From Pedobacter cryoconitis (GTDB lineage: Bacteria > Bacteroidota > Bacteroidia > Sphingobacteriales > Sphingobacteriaceae): 64,000 bases of DNA. The stretch's first letter is position 1. Each line of letters starts with the position of its first letter. The position numbers and the translations under genes were made by a program. The notes under the pieces are model-generated. The model worked only from the letters and a program-made list of their open reading frames with translations, did no database searches and was not told the DNA's origin. Of the stretch, positions 26,954 through 36,204 are shown one piece after another. Where the stretch lies: NCBI RefSeq assembly GCF_001590605.1, contig NZ_CP014504.1:2232001-2296000 (forward strand), in the 5' to 3' direction.

Positions 26954-27492
26954 AAATAAAGTTTATATACGCTGACTTAATTGCCGCGTACCATAAAATG
27001 CTTTAAATAAAACATTAATTAACAAATGCTCAGGGAGTAAATTCCCTGAATATTTAAACAGAAATTGTGCTGTTTCTTTCTAGAATTTAACGCTCAGATG
27101 GCGTCTTTAACAGCGGACGTTTAAACTAAAACCGAGGCAAAGGTAAGCATAATTTATCGGTTTTTAGCCCCTGTGGCGGATATGGAGCTAGAATCAGCGG
27201 AATTTAAGGTGGTAAAAACAAGAAAAAAAAGGGGATAATTCAGCTGATTTTATACTGCAAAAAAGACATGAAATTTCTTCCCGGTTTTATTACCTTAAAA
27301 GAGGATTTACAAGAATTATTGAACAATAAAAAAAGGCGTGTCAGCAAACTTAAGGCTTGATTTTTACCGATATTCAGTCATCCTTAGCTGGTTCATTTTC
27401 CGGAATCTGAATGCATAATTTCAAACCACTTGTACCGTAAATCTGACTCCTGAATAGAACGCTTGAATTTTACCGTTCAAAGTGACGATATT
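26954..27492 (-). promoter_or_regulatory. Gene-free region with probable long leader of the betaine operon
   Basis: No gene is visible in these 539 bp. On the minus strand a TACCTTTG box (27138-27145) could start transcription about 180 bp before the porin ATG, although a -33 TTG at the right distance is missing. Inside that leader lies a perfect 7-bp hairpin, TCAGGGA/TCCCTGA with a 6-nt loop (27030-27049). The half next to 27492 shows only A/T-rich tracts. Confidence 0.35.
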
Positions 27493-28290
27493 TTATTTTG
27501 TTTTTTTTTCTTTTTCAAAATATTCGTAGCTGAAATTAAGCAATTCTGGCTTCGCACCCGACTCTTTTACTGATTTTTCAGGCCCGGATAACTGCTGTTT
27601 AATGGTGCTCAAAGTGACAGGTAACCCGTTCTCCATTTTAAAGACCAGATGTGATCGGTTCGTGTGAATTGTCTTATCCAGAATCAGGTTTCCCTTGACA
27701 TCGTTAAAGAAGTTTTCTGTCATCATATTCATTTCATCATCATCCGGATGCTCTTTATAATGGATGGTCAGGGGCAAATCCCAGTTCGTATTAGAATAAA
27801 TCGTTATCGGTTGTGATAATTTATCAGCATGCTTATTCACTTTATGAAAAATTCTGCCTTTGCGGACATAACGGTCTATCTTTTGGTTATGCACTGAAAT
27901 TACCGTATCACCAGCATACTGAAATTGATTAAAGCTACCAGAATGGTTTATAAATTCATCAGGTGCACCATTTTTATAAGTTACAGCTAAGGTATCATTT
28001 ACAGTTTGCATTGCTTTCCACTGCCCTCTTCTGTTAAATAGGAGTACAAAGTTTTTAGATGGATCAGCAAGATTTTCAATTTTCATCTTTTTAACGCCAT
28101 TAAGCCTAAAAAGTTGCAGCGGCAGGTAACGGTCAGGAAAAAGCAGATCAAAAGCGAGATACATCGCTAATCTGGGTGTAGGATCTTTTTGATACTTACT
28201 TGCTGTACCAATTTTAACTTCGTAGACTACATCCTGCGCGTACACACGGTAAGTAAATAATAGCAGCAATAATAATAAACCCTTTTTCAT
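27493..28290 (-). CDS. Secreted protein of unknown function
   Basis: A 265-residue protein with a Sec signal of MKKGLLLLLLLFTYRVYAQ. The mature part is mostly predicted beta with a basic end (EYFEKEKKTK). It has similarity in style to GLPGLI-type Bacteroidota secreted proteins, but I cannot confirm a family. I use the ATG at 28290; it is preceded by AGGAGG at a good distance, an unusually strong Shine-Dalgarno site for this genome. The open frame to 28329 is discarded. Confidence 0.7.
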   Translation of the reverse strand: MKKGLLLLLLLFTYRVYAQDVVYEVKIGTASKYQKDPTPRLAMYLAFDLLFPDRYLPLQLFRLNGVKKMKIENLADPSKNFVLLFNRRGQWKAMQTVNDTLAVTYKNGAPDEFINHSGSFNQFQYAGDTVISVHNQKIDRYVRKGRIFHKVNKHADKLSQPITIYSNTNWDLPLTIHYKEHPDDDEMNMMTENFFNDVKGNLILDKTIHTNRSHLVFKMENGLPVTLSTIKQQLSGPEKSVKESGAKPELLNFSYEYFEKEKKTK

Positions 28291-28309
28291 AAAACCTCCT
28301 GATATAAAT

Positions 28310-28348
28310 ATGGCCTGATTACTATACAAAGATAGTACATCAGGCCAT
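28310..28348 (-). terminator. Long hairpin after purL
   Basis: An outer stem of 10 bp (ATGGCCTGAT with ATCAGGCCAT) continues after a single bulged base into a 6-bp inner stem (TACTAT/ATAGTA). It lies about 45 bp after the purL stop. The inner part reads TATCTTTG on the minus strand, so it also contains a possible -7 box for the next gene. Confidence 0.6.
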
Positions 28349-28393
28349 TCTAAAGAACTTGTTTATTTGCAAGTTCCAGCTATTTTAGCTAAT

Positions 28394-31300
28394 TTATTTT
28401 GCTAATTTTTCAATCCATTCTCTTGCATTCACAAAAGCTTCCATCCATGGAGAAACTTCATCCTTACGTCCTTCAGGATAGTTAGCCCAATGCCATTGGA
28501 ACAATGAACGTTCAATGTGCGGCATCATCACCAAGTGTCTACCTGTTTTATCACTGATCATTGCAGTATTGTAATCAGATCCGTTAGGATTGGCCGGATA
28601 GGTTTCATAAGCATATTTTGAGACGATATTGTATTGATCTTCTGCATATGGCAACTGGAATTTTCCTTCACCATGCGAAACCCATACCCCTAAAGTACTG
28701 CCAGCTAAAGTGGAAAGCATCACTGAATTGTTTTCCTGTATAGTCAATGAAGTAAAGATACTCTCATGTTTAGCACTATCATTGTGTAACATTTTAGGCT
28801 TTTCCTCATGATCTTCATTGATCAGACCAAGTTCTACAAACAACTGGCAACCGTTACAAACACCAACTGATAAGGTATCTTCACGTTTAAAGAAGTTTGT
28901 AAGCGCTTGTTTTGCCTTCTCATTGTATAAGAACGCCCCTGCCCAGCCCTTAGCAGATCCTAAAACGTCTGAGTTAGAGAATCCACCAACTGCACCAATA
29001 AACTGAATGTCTTCCAATGTTTCTCTGCCTGAAATTAAATCAGTCATATGCACATCTTTCACATCAAAACCAGCCAGGTACATCGCATTTGCCAATTCTC
29101 TTTCTGAATTACTTCCTTTTTCACGAAGCACTGCAGCTTTAGGTCTTGGTTTAGCAGCATCAATAACTGGTTTTTTTCCATCGAAGTTTAAAGGAAAACT
29201 ATAATTTAATACATGGTTTTTATAGTTATCAAAACGTTCTTTAGCCTTAACCGGGCCGCTTTGTTTTTCATCAAGCAGGTAAGAAGTTTTAAACCATACA
29301 TCACGTAAATGATCAATATCAAAACTCCAGTTACCAGCTGCGTTTTTAACAGTCAGCTGGGCTGTTTCTGTCACAGTACCAATTTGATGATAAACAACAC
29401 CATTCGCATTCAGAAGCGCTTCAGCACTCACATCAGCCTGGAATACGATACCTATATTTTCAGCAAAAAGTGTCTCTATAATATCCTGATCCCCTAAAGC
29501 AGAAAGATCAAGGGATGCTCCCAGGTTACGGTCTGCAAAACATAATTCTAAAAGCGTAGTAATTAAACCACCACTGCCTATATCATGTCCTGCTTGTATT
29601 TTTCCAGCTTTAATTAATTCTTGTAACGTATTAAAAGTCGTTTTAAATTGTCCCGCATCTAAGATATCAGGAGTTTCTGTACCAACTTTGTTTAAGATTT
29701 GTGCAAATGATGAACCACCTAATTTATAACGGTCTCCTGAAAGATTGATATAATAGATAGCACCACCGCTCTTACGTAAAACAGGTTCTACTACTGCGGT
29801 AATATCATCGCAATGTCCGGCAGCAGAAATAATTACTGTACCTGGTGCGATAACTTCCCCATCTTTATATTTCTGTTTCATCGATAAAGAATCTTTACCA
29901 GTAGGAATATTAATTCCTAAACTGATCGCAAACTCTGAACACGCTTTTACAGCTTTATACAAGCGTGCATCTTCTCCTTCATTTTTACAAGCCCACATCC
30001 AGTTGGCCGATAGTGAAATACTTTCCAAACCATCTTTTAATGGAGCCCAAACAATATTTGAAAGTGATTCTGCGATGGCATTTCTGCTTCCCGCTGCAGG
30101 ATCAATCAGTGCAGAAAGCGGCGCATGCCCTATAGAAGTTGCGATACCATCTTTACCCTGAAAATCCAAAGCCATTACACCACAGTTATTCAATGGTAAT
30201 TGTAAGGGTCCTGCGCATTGCTGTTTAGCTACACGCCCACCTACACAACGGTCAACTTTATTTGTTAACCAGTCTTTACTGGCTACAGCTTCTAATTGTA
30301 ATACTTGTTCGAGGTAAGTATTCAGTTCTGCAGTATCATAAGTTACAGGCTGATATTTTCTATCAATCGTTTTATCCTGCATAATTACTTTTGGAGAACT
30401 GCCGAACATATCTTCCATTTTCAGATCCATTGGTTTAGAACCATTGGTTGCAGATTCAAAAGTAAAACGATGATCACCTGTCACCTCACCTACAGTATAC
30501 ATTGGAGCCCTCTCACGGTCAGCAATTTTCTGTAAGGTGCCGATGTTTTTCTCACTGATCACCAGCCCCATACGTTCCTGAGATTCGTTACCGATAATTT
30601 CTTTAGCAGAAAGGGTCGGATCACCAACCGGCAATTTATCTAAATCAATCTTTCCACCAGTTTCTTCCACCAATTCAGAAAGACAGTTCAGGTGCCCGCC
30701 AGCTCCATGATCATGAATAGATACAATCGTATTGTGATCGCTTTCTACCATACCACGCACAGCATTGGCAACTCTTTTCTGCATTTCAGGATTAGAACGC
30801 TGAATGGCATTCAATTCGATACCTGAACCTAAAGCGCCTGTATCTGCTGAAGATACCGCAGCACCACCCATTCCTATTCTATAATTTTCTCCGCCTAAAA
30901 CAACGATTTTGTCATTCAGCGCTGGTTTTTCTTTTTGAGCCTGGTCAGCTTTTCCATAACCTACCCCGCCTGCTTGCATGATTACTTTATCATAACCTAG
31001 TTTTCTGGCGTCTTCTTCATGTTCGAAAGTAAGAATCGAACCTGTAATTAATGGCTGACCAAATTTGTTACCGAAATCAGAAGCTCCGTTTGAAGCCTTG
31101 ATCAGGATGTCCATTGGAGTCTGGTATAACCAGTCTCTTTCATTTACTGCTTTTTCCCATGGACGATTTTCTTCCAGACGCGAGAACGAAGTCATATAAA
31201 CAGCAGTACCTGCCAATGGCAATGAGCCCTGGCCACCGGCTAATCTGTCCCTGATTTCTCCTCCTGAACCTGTAGCAGCACCATTGAAAGGTTCTACAGT

Positions 31301-32059
31301 AGTCGGAAAGTTATGCGTTTCTGCTTTGAGTGAAATTACTGAGTCAAAATCTTTAATTTCATAATAATCCGGTACATCAGCTCTTTTAGGTGCAAATTGC
31401 TGAACTCTCGGGCCTTTAACGAAGGCTACGTTATCTTTATAGGCTGAAACAATTCCGTTAGGATTAGCTTCAGATGTTTTACGGATTAGTTTGAATAATG
31501 AAGAAGGCTGTTCTTCTCCATCAATTACAAAAGTACCATTGAAAATCTTGTGACGACAATGTTCTGAGTTGACCTGAGAAAAACCGAATACCTCTGAATC
31601 TGTTAGCTTACGCCCAAGTTTTTCTGCTAATTTATTTAAGTAATCTACTTCTTCTTCACTTAAAGAAAGACCTTCCTGCTGATTATACGCTGCAATATCT
31701 TCAATTGGCAGAATTGACTCTGGTTGAATGCTGATGGTATAAATCTCCTGATTAAGTTCACTGTACTTTTGAAACAGCATCGGGTCAAAGTCAGTAAAAT
31801 CTGCTGTTGTGTTTTTGAACTCTTCAATTCTGATGATCCCGTGAATATCCATATTCTGGGTAATTTCAACAGCATTCGTGCTCCATGGAGTTACCATTGC
31901 AGCGCGCGGACCAATAAAGAACTCCGTCAAAACGGTTTCTTGTTTGAATTGGGCACCGCCAAACAGCCAAGTTAACTTTGAAATATCTGACGATGAGAGA
32001 GTTTGCTCTGATTGTAAAGCAAAAACAGTATTAAGCTCGTTGGAGAAGAAATAAATCAT
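28394..32059 (-). CDS. purL: Phosphoribosylformylglycinamidine synthase (large form)
   Basis: A 1221-residue single-chain FGAM synthase, the fourth step of purine synthesis, converting FGAR plus glutamine and ATP to FGAM. The N-terminal and two AIRS-like ATP-binding halves are complete (SEHCRHKIFNG, LKAETHNFPT, HDHGAGGHLNCLSELVEE, GHDIGSGGLITTLLEL). A C-terminal class I glutaminase domain has its nucleophile in VGVCNGCQL and a later SHGEGK. The length is normal for the large form. It is probably transcribed from a TAAATTTG box (32077-32084) 17 bp before the ATG. Confidence 0.98.
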   Translation of the reverse strand: MIYFFSNELNTVFALQSEQTLSSSDISKLTWLFGGAQFKQETVLTEFFIGPRAAMVTPWSTNAVEITQNMDIHGIIRIEEFKNTTADFTDFDPMLFQKYSELNQEIYTISIQPESILPIEDIAAYNQQEGLSLSEEEVDYLNKLAEKLGRKLTDSEVFGFSQVNSEHCRHKIFNGTFVIDGEEQPSSLFKLIRKTSEANPNGIVSAYKDNVAFVKGPRVQQFAPKRADVPDYYEIKDFDSVISLKAETHNFPTTVEPFNGAATGSGGEIRDRLAGGQGSLPLAGTAVYMTSFSRLEENRPWEKAVNERDWLYQTPMDILIKASNGASDFGNKFGQPLITGSILTFEHEEDARKLGYDKVIMQAGGVGYGKADQAQKEKPALNDKIVVLGGENYRIGMGGAAVSSADTGALGSGIELNAIQRSNPEMQKRVANAVRGMVESDHNTIVSIHDHGAGGHLNCLSELVEETGGKIDLDKLPVGDPTLSAKEIIGNESQERMGLVISEKNIGTLQKIADRERAPMYTVGEVTGDHRFTFESATNGSKPMDLKMEDMFGSSPKVIMQDKTIDRKYQPVTYDTAELNTYLEQVLQLEAVASKDWLTNKVDRCVGGRVAKQQCAGPLQLPLNNCGVMALDFQGKDGIATSIGHAPLSALIDPAAGSRNAIAESLSNIVWAPLKDGLESISLSANWMWACKNEGEDARLYKAVKACSEFAISLGINIPTGKDSLSMKQKYKDGEVIAPGTVIISAAGHCDDITAVVEPVLRKSGGAIYYINLSGDRYKLGGSSFAQILNKVGTETPDILDAGQFKTTFNTLQELIKAGKIQAGHDIGSGGLITTLLELCFADRNLGASLDLSALGDQDIIETLFAENIGIVFQADVSAEALLNANGVVYHQIGTVTETAQLTVKNAAGNWSFDIDHLRDVWFKTSYLLDEKQSGPVKAKERFDNYKNHVLNYSFPLNFDGKKPVIDAAKPRPKAAVLREKGSNSERELANAMYLAGFDVKDVHMTDLISGRETLEDIQFIGAVGGFSNSDVLGSAKGWAGAFLYNEKAKQALTNFFKREDTLSVGVCNGCQLFVELGLINEDHEEKPKMLHNDSAKHESIFTSLTIQENNSVMLSTLAGSTLGVWVSHGEGKFQLPYAEDQYNIVSKYAYETYPANPNGSDYNTAMISDKTGRHLVMMPHIERSLFQWHWANYPEGRKDEVSPWMEAFVNAREWIEKLAK

Positions 32060-32161
32060 GGTATGTTTTTATGGCGCAAATTTAATTTAAATAAATTCTA
32101 TGTTGCTATATATTGCAAATATATACGTGTTATTTTGCAGATTATACCATAAGATGTAGAA

Positions 32162-32953
32162 TTACAGAGCTATTCTCCCTCTTACTTCTTTTAACTTCAT
32201 GATCATTTGCTCTGCATCAGTGCTTATCCACTGGTCATAATCTTCAATTGCTTTTAATCTAAGGGAATCTTCCAGATAACCCTCTTCAACCATTTGTGTG
32301 GAACCTGCAACTTTTGACCAGATGCCAATCCGTTGTAAAAAATTGTCATCCTGCTGCTGGTAAACCTCTTCAGCATTAAACACTTCAATTTCCAGAAAAC
32401 CAGTTTCGGCAAAATAACCGGCCAGGTCTTCGGCGATATGATTGTTCATTCCTGCATCAGCACGCCACTTTAAAAACGTCTGGTAAAAAGACAACATACT
32501 TTCGGGTGGCTCTGGCTGCCAGCTTAACTGTTCATGGTTATAATCCAGAATAGAAAGTTGACCTCCTGGTTTTAATAATGATTTGAATTTTAACAGGGCT
32601 TCTTTTGGATTGCTTAACCACTGTAAAGTACGAGCGGAGACAATCAAGTCGAATTTCTCTTCAGCTTCATAGCTAAATAAGTCATGGTGAACAAGTTCCA
32701 GATTTGAGGTTGTCTGATAACTTTCTTTACCACTAATGATAAATTTCTCCGTATGATCAATTCCGGTGACAGAGCCATCAGGGCCTACCCTTTCGGCAAT
32801 ATCTTTTGATATCGCTCCGGTTCCGCAGCCAATGTCCAGTACACGCAAACCATTTTTAAGGATCGGAATTAGCGTAGCGTAATCTTTCTCCAAACTTCTG
32901 TTATCAAATATTTTATTCGTGGTCTGATGGTCGCGGTGTATGGTTTTATTCAT
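32162..32953 (-). CDS. Class I SAM-dependent methyltransferase
   Basis: A 263-residue Rossmann-fold methyltransferase. Motif I is VLDIGCGTGAISKDIAERVG, then VTGIDHTEKFI, FDLIVSARTLQWLSNP and LKPGGQLSILDYNHE. The acceptor is not predictable. It lies 102 bp upstream of purL on the same strand and diverges from the HD-domain gene. Confidence 0.9.
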   Translation of the reverse strand: MNKTIHRDHQTTNKIFDNRSLEKDYATLIPILKNGLRVLDIGCGTGAISKDIAERVGPDGSVTGIDHTEKFIISGKESYQTTSNLELVHHDLFSYEAEEKFDLIVSARTLQWLSNPKEALLKFKSLLKPGGQLSILDYNHEQLSWQPEPPESMLSFYQTFLKWRADAGMNNHIAEDLAGYFAETGFLEIEVFNAEEVYQQQDDNFLQRIGIWSKVAGSTQMVEEGYLEDSLRLKAIEDYDQWISTDAEQMIMKLKEVRGRIAL

Positions 32954-33063
32954 TTTATATGGAGGTTACGCTAAATGATTATTCTGCGCTTTAAGTTAGA
33001 AATTCTTACCGGATTCCCCTATTAACCATTTCACTTTCTATATTTGGGAACGATTTTATCATT

Positions 33064-33666
33064 ATGAATTTAGATATATTACTACAGCAGGTCGCTTTTA
33101 TTCACGAAATCGACAAACTTAAATACATCCAGAGGAAAACCCGCCTTTTCAACAGTGACCGCAGAGAAAACGATGCTGAACACAGCTGGCATCTAGCGGT
33201 GATGGCAATAACATTAGCTGAACATTCCAATGAACCAATAGACATTTTAAAAGTCTTGAAAATGCTGCTGATCCACGATCTGGTCGAGATTGATTCGGGT
33301 GATGTTTTTCTCTATGATACCATTGTAAACCATGACAATACAGAAGCTGAGCGTAAAGCAGCAGAAAGAATATTTGGTTTACTGCCTGCAAAACAAGCAA
33401 AAGAATTTGTTGCAATCTGGGAAGAATTTGAAACAGGAGATACTGCAGAAGCCATGTTTGCGCATTCCATGGATAGATTTGAACCAATTTTACAGAACGT
33501 ATCCAATCAAGGCGGCACCTGGACTGAACACAATGTACCTTATGATACCGTGATGGACAAAACCAGCAAAATTCAGCATGGATCTAAAACGATCTGGGAT
33601 TTTACTGAAACATTAATTGATGATAGCGTATTGAAAGGATATATAAAGAAGCCAGACCAGGAATAG
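33064..33666 (+). CDS. HD-domain phosphohydrolase (YfbR-like)
   Basis: A 200-residue HD-superfamily protein. The metal-binding set is visible: His in DAEHSWHL, the HD pair in LLIHDLVEID, and a later Asp in HSMDRFEPIL. The family includes 5'-deoxynucleotidases and related nucleotide phosphohydrolases; the substrate is inferred from this group only. A TATATTTG box (33039-33046) lies 17 bp upstream. Confidence 0.9.
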   Translation: MNLDILLQQVAFIHEIDKLKYIQRKTRLFNSDRRENDAEHSWHLAVMAITLAEHSNEPIDILKVLKMLLIHDLVEIDSGDVFLYDTIVNHDNTEAERKAAERIFGLLPAKQAKEFVAIWEEFETGDTAEAMFAHSMDRFEPILQNVSNQGGTWTEHNVPYDTVMDKTSKIQHGSKTIWDFTETLIDDSVLKGYIKKPDQE

Positions 33667-33686
33667 GATCGATTTAAATGACCATC

Positions 33687-33712
33687 CTGACCACTTACTC
33701 TGGTCAGTTTTT
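33687..33712 (+). terminator. Terminator after the HD-domain gene
   Basis: A 7-bp perfect stem, CTGACCA/TGGTCAG, with a 7-nt loop and five T. Confidence 0.75.
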
Positions 33713-33719
33713 CACCTTG

Positions 33720-33745
33720 TAGCCTGTCCATAAATGAACAGGCTA
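33720..33745. terminator. Second hairpin between convergent genes
   Basis: An 8-bp perfect stem, TAGCCTGT/ACAGGCTA, with a 10-nt loop and then TTTTA. It may serve the lipoprotein gene on the other strand or back up the preceding terminator. Confidence 0.5.
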
Positions 33746-33772
33746 TTTTAAAAGGTATATATTGTTTGTTTT

Positions 33773-34309
33773 TTATCCGCCAACCATCGTCCCGGGTGTA
33801 GAAACTGCAGCAGAGGAGAATTGAGTTAAAACTGCTTTGATATTTTTGCCTGCACCTGCATTCTGTTTATAATTGACGTTATCAATCTTCCAGGCGCCGT
33901 TCTCTTTAATCAGTACCACATCGTCTTTCCATGTCGTATTGTTATAATTCTTATTGGTAAATTCTACAGTGACTATAGCTTGATCACCTTCAATTTTAGT
34001 CTCCCCAATTTTGAACCTGGTATATCCCTCATTCAAACTGGTAAAGATATCGCCTTCAATCATATCTGGCTTATCTGTTGATTTCGAGGCTTTCATCTTT
34101 TCTGCTGAAGCCGCTTCTTTTTCAAGTGCTTTATCAATTAACCCAGCTAACGAGGCCGAAAGCATTCCTTTATCAGCGCCGACATATTTGCCTTTATAAT
34201 ATTTGTAAAATGTGTTAACCACCTTAGTGGTCCCACTACTTTTAGTATTGTCACAGCTAAATAAGAGCGTCACAACAATAAGAGGAAAAAATAGAATTTT
34301 GGTTTTCAT
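33773..34309 (-). CDS. Lipoprotein, paralog 1 of a tandem family
   Basis: A 178-residue lipoprotein (signal ending VVTLLFSCDN). The body shares a pattern with the next two genes: FYKYYKG near the start, LSASLAGLIDKALEKEA, MIEGDIFTSLNEGYTRFKIG, VTVEFTNK and ENGAWKIDNVNY. The arrangement resembles DUF3828-type lipoproteins, which I give as a tentative family. Function unknown. Confidence 0.8.
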   Translation of the reverse strand: MKTKILFFPLIVVTLLFSCDNTKSSGTTKVVNTFYKYYKGKYVGADKGMLSASLAGLIDKALEKEAASAEKMKASKSTDKPDMIEGDIFTSLNEGYTRFKIGETKIEGDQAIVTVEFTNKNYNNTTWKDDVVLIKENGAWKIDNVNYKQNAGAGKNIKAVLTQFSSAAVSTPGTMVGG

Positions 34310-34482
34310 AAGCTTAATATTTGGTTTTTAGCTAAAAAATAGCACTATCTAATATAAGCAATTATTCAGACAGGACAATAAATAATATCACCAAAATTAA
34401 CCTATAAGTATTTGAATGATAACACAATAACTTCATTTATCAATTCAATCGTTTTGCTGTCTTTTACATCTTCCAGAGCTTG

Positions 34483-35004
34483 TTAACTTTCGTTGACAAC
34501 AGGCTCCGGAGCCAGGAAATCTGACAGCCCTTTTTTAAGGTTAGGGCGGGGCGCATTTTTCAAGCCGTAACGTACATCATCTATTTTCCAGTTCCCATTT
34601 TGGCGAATCAGCCGCACTTCATCTGTCCACACTATATCTCCTTCCCGGTTATTGGTGAACTCCACGCGGACGGTAGCCAGATCCCCATCAGTTTTCACCC
34701 GGACTATTTTAAAAGAAGTATAACTTTCGTACAGACTTGTAAAGATATCTCCTTCTATCATGGCTGGCTTACCTGTTGAATTTGCAGCTTTTAATTCAGC
34801 AGCTGATTGCGCTTCCAATTTAACAACCTTGTCTATTAATGTGGCCAGTTCTCTTGACAATAAGGTCTTATTGACTTCTTCAAAGGGACCTTCATAATTT
34901 TTATAAAATGAGTCTACAGCCTTAGCCGCGCTATTGCTTTTAGAATTAGTACAACCGAATAAAATTACAGCGGCGATAATTGATAATAAGATTTTGCTAT
35001 TCAT
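34483..35004 (-). CDS. Lipoprotein, paralog 2 of a tandem family
   Basis: A 173-residue lipoprotein (AAVILFGCTNS) with the same ordered motifs as its neighbours: FYKNYEGPFEEVNKTLLSRE, MIEGDIFTSLYESYTSFKIV, VRVEFTNN and QNGNWKIDDVRYG. It is separated from paralog 1 by 173 bp and from paralog 3 by 45 bp. It shares FEEVNK with paralog 3, which suggests these two are the closer pair. Confidence 0.8.
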   Translation of the reverse strand: MNSKILLSIIAAVILFGCTNSKSNSAAKAVDSFYKNYEGPFEEVNKTLLSRELATLIDKVVKLEAQSAAELKAANSTGKPAMIEGDIFTSLYESYTSFKIVRVKTDGDLATVRVEFTNNREGDIVWTDEVRLIRQNGNWKIDDVRYGLKNAPRPNLKKGLSDFLAPEPVVNES

Positions 35005-35049
35005 TAGGGTATGGATTTATTTTTACAGGTATTTTAATGGATGACTATG

Positions 35050-35892
35050 CTATTCAACATATCCTGAATAGATAGTTTTACCGTCTTTCAACGCTCCGAG
35101 CCTCCAGACATTATTTCTTTTCTCCAAGAACACACCTTTATCAGAAAATTCTGATTCATAAGCCGTTAATGACTTTTTATTCAATACCCAGCTGGTGTTT
35201 TGTGTAAATACTTCTGCTTTTTTCTGATCATCGGAAAAGATGACACTTGCTATTGAAGTTCTATCCATGCTTCTTAATTTGATAGGCAATTCAAGCACAA
35301 GGATACATCCTTTTTTAAGATTACTCCATTGATATTGATTGCCCGCAGACAGTCTGCACCGCTGATCATCGGCATCTGATTTTACTGCGGTGATTGGGGT
35401 CAAAAACTGCGATAACACATCTTTAGTGCTTTTTCCAAAAGAACGTTCTCCTTTAAAACGCACATTATCAATTTTCCAGGCCCCATTCTCTTTAATCAAT
35501 TCAATATCGTCTTTCCAACTCTCGCTGCCGATCTTGCTATTGGTAAATTCGAGTTGAACAGTGGCTTTATTGTCATAAATAGTAGTTCTGCCAATCTCAT
35601 AAGAAGTGAAACTTTCTGATAGGCTGGTGAAAATATCGCCTTCAATCTTATTCGGCTTATCTGTTGATTTTAAAGCGCTGAGTTCTTCGACAGATTTGAC
35701 TTCTTCTGCAATCGCTTTGTCTACTAAAGCGGATAAACCAGCGGAGAGTAAGTTTTTATTCACCTCTTCAAACGGCCCTTTGTGGTGATCATAGAAAGCA
35801 TTAATCACTTTGTTAATCTCATTATTTTTGAAAGGATTGCAACTGAGTAAGAGCGTTGTTACGATCAATGATAACAGGATTTTTAATTTCAT
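35050..35892 (-). CDS. Lipoprotein, paralog 3, with extra C-terminal domain
   Basis: A 280-residue lipoprotein (VTTLLLSCNPF). The first ~170 residues match the two shorter paralogs (GPFEEVNKNLLSAGLSALVD, KIEGDIFTSLSESFTSYEIG, ENGAWKIDNVRF). About 100 further residues form a beta-rich tail with two Cys (RCRLSAGNQYQWSNLKKGC) that the others lack. It is first in the row of three. Confidence 0.8.
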   Translation of the reverse strand: MKLKILLSLIVTTLLLSCNPFKNNEINKVINAFYDHHKGPFEEVNKNLLSAGLSALVDKAIAEEVKSVEELSALKSTDKPNKIEGDIFTSLSESFTSYEIGRTTIYDNKATVQLEFTNSKIGSESWKDDIELIKENGAWKIDNVRFKGERSFGKSTKDVLSQFLTPITAVKSDADDQRCRLSAGNQYQWSNLKKGCILVLELPIKLRSMDRTSIASVIFSDDQKKAEVFTQNTSWVLNKKSLTAYESEFSDKGVFLEKRNNVWRLGALKDGKTIYSGYVE

Positions 35893-36204
35893 ATAATTAT
35901 TTTTTTTAAGTTTAGAGCGCTGCTAAAACGACTTTTATAATTCTGTAAACGCGATTCGGTTGCTATACCCCTATCTCGAGCAATAAATTAATATCCGTTA
36001 TCGTGAAAGAGGCTCAAAACTGAGTTTGAAAATATCCGGGAACAATACTTGCGCTGAGGGGATGGAATACCAGGATTAATACACAGTCTTTAATGGTAAA
36101 CTAAAATTAAGCTGATCCCTGCAAATGAGAAACCTGTTTTGGTGAGCCGGGATAAATCACTAAGTTTAAAAAAATATTTAAATAGTTCTTTTTAAAATCG
36201 GCGA
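35893..36204. other. Intergenic region without recognised feature
   Basis: A divergent spacer of 312 bp between the lipoprotein row and the endonuclease/phosphatase gene. I see no gene, no strong inverted repeat and no full consensus promoter. Confidence 0.6.

Noticed and set aside
26954..27492. SAM or other known riboswitch before the betaine operon
   Set aside because: Only one simple hairpin is visible; no conserved multi-stem core that I could recognise.
33149..33487. Minus-strand frames over the HD-domain gene
   Set aside because: Shadows of a clear HD phosphohydrolase; products are Leu/Gln/His-rich without domain content.
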